A stretch of 14,786 nucleotides of DNA, from NCBI GenBank assembly GCA_023460315.1, contig JAEWQO010000033.1:1-14786 (forward strand), written 5' to 3'. Source of the stretch: Actinomycetes bacterium (GTDB lineage Bacteria; Actinomycetota; Coriobacteriia; Coriobacteriales; Eggerthellaceae). The notes below the pieces were generated by a model. The model ran no database searches. It worked only from the letters and a program-made list of their open reading frames with translations, and was not told the DNA's origin. Position 1 is the stretch's first letter. Every line of letters starts with the position of its first letter. Both the position numbers and the translations under genes were made by a program. Below, piece by piece: positions 12,482-14,786 of the stretch.

Positions 12482-12517
12482 GAAGCCGCCTTGCTTGAGG
12501 CGGCTTCTTGTTGTTTG
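12482..12517 (+). terminator. Terminator after the zinc-ribbon protein gene
   Basis: GAAGCCGCC (12482-12490) pairs perfectly with GGCGGCTTC (12499-12507) over 9 bp with an 8-base loop, and is followed by the T-rich TTGTTGTTTG. It lies 18 bases after the stop at 12463 and separates this gene from thrS. Confidence 0.85.
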
Positions 12518-12632
12518 AAACGACGTTTTCACTTTGCGCTGATCGCGTTTGGGGGCAGAGTGGGGCGTTCCGACTACGAAGAACCGAACGTGCAGGTGCT
12601 TTGTGTGCACCCGGCACAAGAAAGGAATGGCC

Positions 12633-14552
12633 ATGAACATCATATTGCCTGACGGATCCGTCAAGGAGGTTCCTGCGGGGGCGACGGTCGCCGACGTGGC
12701 TTCGGCCATTGGGGCGGGTCTTGCCAAAGCTGCGCTCGCCGGCATAGTCAATGACAAGCCCGTTGATCTCGGCACGGTTGTTGCGGAGGGCGATTCGGTT
12801 GCCATCGTCACCTCGAAATCACCCGAAGCCCTTGACCTGCTTCGCCACTCGGCTGCGCATATCATGGCCCAGGCACTGGAAGATCTCTATCCGGGCATAG
12901 AGTTCGGTGTCGGACCTGCCATTGAAAATGGGTTTTACTACGACGTGAAGCTTGATCGCAGCCTTGTCCCGGAGGACTTGGAAAAGATTGAGGCCCGTAT
13001 GGCCGAAATCGTCCAGGCCGGCGAGCCGTTTGTCCGCACGGTGGTGACCCGTGAGGAGGCGCTCGCCCTTTTCAAGGCCAAAGGCCAGGACCTCAAATGC
13101 GAACTCGTGGAGGATCTGCCGGAAGGCGAAACCATCACCACCTACGCCATCGGGTCTTTTGTCGACCTGTGCCGGGGTCCCCATATTCCCGACACCTCGC
13201 GGCTCGTCGCGTTCAAGCTGATAAAGCTGGCCGGTGCCTACTGGAAGGGCGACAGCGACCGCGAAATGCTGCAACGCATCTATGGCACGGCGTTCTTCAG
13301 CAAGAAGGATCTCGAAACGTACCTTCGCAACCAGGAGGAGGCGGAGAAGCGTGACCACCGCAAGCTCGGTCGCGAGCTTGGCATCTACACAATGGACCCG
13401 ATGGCAGGCGTGGGTTTGCCCCTTTATCTCCCCAAGGGCGCGCGCATCATCCGCATCCTGCAGGAATGGTTGCGCCGCGATCTGTATGAGCGCGGTTATG
13501 AAGAGGTTATCACCCCCCACATCTATAATGCCGACGTGTGGAAGACGAGCGGGCACTACGACTTCTATCATGAGAACATGTACTTCTTCAACATCAACGA
13601 GGGAGATGACGAGAATCCTCGTCTGACCGAATATGCTGTGAAGCCCATGAATTGCCCCGGTCACGTCATGCTCTACAAAAGCGACATCCATTCGTATCGT
13701 GACCTGCCTTTGCGCTATTTTGAGTTCGGAACGGTGTATCGCCATGAAATGAGCGGTGTCGTGCATGGCTTGCTGCGCGCTCGCGGATTCACGCAAGACG
13801 ATGCGCACGTGTTTTGCATGCGTGACCAGGTTGTCGACGAGGTTGTCGCCATCCTTGATCTCGTCGACCATATCATGTCGACGTTCGGATTCGAGTATGC
13901 AGCCGAAATCTCGACACGTCCCGTGAAGAGCATCGGCTCCGATGACATGTGGGAGCACGCGACCAATGCCCTGAAGGAAGCGTGTGCTCGCCACGGCCTT
14001 GACTATGACATCAACGAGGGCGACGGCGCGTTCTATGGGCCGAAGATTGACATCAAGGTGAAGGATGCCATCGGGCGCACCTGGCAGTGCTCGACCGTGC
14101 AGGTTGACTTCAACTTCCCCGAGCGTTTTGAGCTGACGTATCGCACTGAAGACAACACGGAGGAACGTCCCTGGATGCTCCATCGTGCCATCTTTGGGTC
14201 GATTGAGCGATTCTTGGGAATACTCATCGAACATTATGCCGGCGCACTTCCTTTATGGCTCGCTCCGGTGCAGGTGATCGTGCTGCCTATCGCAGACCGG
14301 CATAAGGATGCGGCGAGCGATCTGATGAAGAAGATCACGGCGGCGGGAGGCCGCGTCGAGCTCTATGATCAGAATGAGCCGATGCGCGTCAAGATAGCCA
14401 AAGCCCAGAGTCAGAAGGTCCCCTATATGGTCGTTCTGGGCGACAAGGAGATCGAGAGCGGAACCGTTTCGGTGCGTGAGCGCCGTGAGGGCGATCTTGG
14501 CTCATGGGAAGTTGATAAGTTGCTGCAAGTCATCAGGGATGCTGCGCTGTAG
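12633..14552 (+). CDS. thrS: Threonine-tRNA ligase
   Basis: ThrRS charges tRNA-Thr and clears mischarged serine. The 639-residue protein has the TGS domain (1-61), the editing domain with HSAAH (His72, His76) and CRGPH (Cys180, His184), and the class II catalytic core: MNCPGH (Cys341), RHEMSGVVHGLLRARGF (motif 2), DDAHVFC (His392) and LHRAIFGSIERF (His517, motif 3). Cys341, His392 and His517 match the zinc ligands that select threonine. The C-terminal anticodon-binding domain starts near residue 540. ATG 12633 is chosen because AAAGGA (12621-12626) is spaced six bases away; ATG 12627 and the upstream extension to 12549 fit less well. The 12518-12632 leader holds only a small hairpin (GGTGC/GCACC) and no T-box motif. 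All key residues are intact. Confidence 0.97.
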   Translation: MNIILPDGSVKEVPAGATVADVASAIGAGLAKAALAGIVNDKPVDLGTVVAEGDSVAIVTSKSPEALDLLRHSAAHIMAQALEDLYPGIEFGVGPAIENGFYYDVKLDRSLVPEDLEKIEARMAEIVQAGEPFVRTVVTREEALALFKAKGQDLKCELVEDLPEGETITTYAIGSFVDLCRGPHIPDTSRLVAFKLIKLAGAYWKGDSDREMLQRIYGTAFFSKKDLETYLRNQEEAEKRDHRKLGRELGIYTMDPMAGVGLPLYLPKGARIIRILQEWLRRDLYERGYEEVITPHIYNADVWKTSGHYDFYHENMYFFNINEGDDENPRLTEYAVKPMNCPGHVMLYKSDIHSYRDLPLRYFEFGTVYRHEMSGVVHGLLRARGFTQDDAHVFCMRDQVVDEVVAILDLVDHIMSTFGFEYAAEISTRPVKSIGSDDMWEHATNALKEACARHGLDYDINEGDGAFYGPKIDIKVKDAIGRTWQCSTVQVDFNFPERFELTYRTEDNTEERPWMLHRAIFGSIERFLGILIEHYAGALPLWLAPVQVIVLPIADRHKDAASDLMKKITAAGGRVELYDQNEPMRVKIAKAQSQKVPYMVVLGDKEIESGTVSVRERREGDLGSWEVDKLLQVIRDAAL

Positions 14553-14566
14553 GAACCGGCCAGTCT

Positions 14567-14606
14567 GCCCGGCCCTCCTTTGCCTGCGGGAGGGTCGGGC
14601 TTTCTC
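14567..14606 (+). terminator. Strong terminator after thrS
   Basis: GCCCGGCCCTCC (14567-14578) pairs with GGAGGGTCGGGC (14589-14600) over 12 bp with one G-U pair and a 10-base loop, followed by TTTCTC. It lies 14 bases after the thrS stop. This is a standard intrinsic terminator closing the valS-thrS region. Confidence 0.88.
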
Positions 14607-14711
14607 ATACGTTGTCCGATGGCGTTTCGCAGAGTTTTCAAGCAGAGGGCCGTCGCTTTGATCGCGTGCCAAATTGTGGTGTAAGGACCTTTCCCCGAAT
14701 AGATGAGGGAA

Positions 14712-14771
14712 GCGGTTATCACCTAGAATCTAAATTGCGAAGTTTGGATTCAAGAGAAGGGATAACCGCAT
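14712..14771 (+). promoter_or_regulatory. Nested inverted repeats directly before an ATG, a structured leader or IS end
   Basis: The outer arms GCGGTTATC (14712-14720) and GATAACCGC (14761-14769) are perfect 9-base inverted copies. The inner arms GAATCTAAA (14726-14734) and TTTGGATTC (14743-14751) pair over 9 bp with one G-U around an 8-base loop. CC (14722-14723) could also pair with GG (14759-14760), the end of the possible ribosome site GAGAAGG. The outer stem ends two bases before ATG 14772. As RNA this could hide the ribosome site. Such hairpins are known in front of IS200/IS605-type transposase genes, but other structured leaders are equally possible. Confidence 0.55.
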
Positions 14772-14786
14772 ATGGATACGATACAC
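14772..14786 (+). CDS. Start of a possible gene cut by the window edge
   Basis: Only ATG GAT ACG ATA CAC (MDTIH) is visible before the window ends. A possible ribosome site, GAGAAGG, lies 11 bases upstream, rather far and possibly sequestered by the leader structure. IS200-type transposases often begin with MDT, but five residues cannot identify a family. Confidence 0.35.

Noticed and set aside
12518..12632. T-box riboswitch in the thrS leader
   Set aside because: No T-box sequence (GGGTGGNACCGCG type) or specifier-loop architecture is visible; only a small GGTGC/GCACC hairpin is present.
14674..14702. Promoter TTGTGG with GAATAG before the right-edge gene
   Set aside because: The spacing is 17 bases, but the -10 matches the consensus at only two of six positions.
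1..14786. CRISPR arrays, rRNA genes, or a full known defence operon
   Set aside because: No regularly spaced repeats with unique spacers, no rRNA-like sequence and no recognised restriction, CBASS, retron or toxin-antitoxin gene pair was seen on either strand.

Overview
The window is a junction between the right end of an integrated prophage (about 1-4353) and a conserved chromosomal housekeeping block (about 4354-14771). High GC, GTG starts, the trigger factor-clpP-clpX order and the style of the aminoacyl-tRNA synthetases suggest an actinobacterial gut lineage of the Coriobacteriia/Eggerthellaceae type. That placement is inference from gene style and was not tested by a search.

Phage part. 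Positions 1-1764 hold the end of a late region on the + strand: the C-terminus of a structural or tail-associated protein, a small membrane-anchored protein, a probable holin, a 45-residue acidic protein, and a zinc amidase endolysin whose start codon overlaps the preceding stop. A promoter-like element followed at once by a strong hairpin (1796-1888) could make a very short RNA. A convergent three-gene operon on the - strand follows (3179 to 1887): a ParB-like domain protein, a protein with a ribbon-helix-helix-like C-terminus, and a Cys-cluster plus AP2-domain protein. It is read from a good sigma-70-like promoter overlapped by a 13-base inverted repeat that looks like an operator. Beyond it lie an orphan - strand terminator, an AT-richer accessory gene for a DUF2335-like membrane protein, a structured region with several direct repeats, and the 3' end of a tRNA, probably tRNA-Leu (about 4324-4353). 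I read this tRNA fragment as the phage-chromosome attachment junction. The intact tRNA and the integrase should lie left of this window.

Chromosomal part. A small - strand C-terminally anchored membrane protein (4521-4931) diverges from a protein quality-control cluster: tig (trigger factor with a histone H1-like Lys/Ala/Pro tail), clpP and clpX, the last two only 5 bp apart. Next come valS, a membrane-anchored double zinc-ribbon protein of unknown function with its own extended -10 promoter, and thrS. Good hairpin terminators follow the zinc-ribbon gene and thrS, and a weaker one follows clpX.

Right edge. The last 75 bases form a nested double inverted repeat directly in front of an ATG. 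It could be a structured translational leader, and possibly the left end of an IS200/IS605-type element, but only five codons are visible.

The least explained parts are the prophage accessory segment (1765-4353) and the right-edge structure. Nothing here can be called a new defence system from sequence alone.
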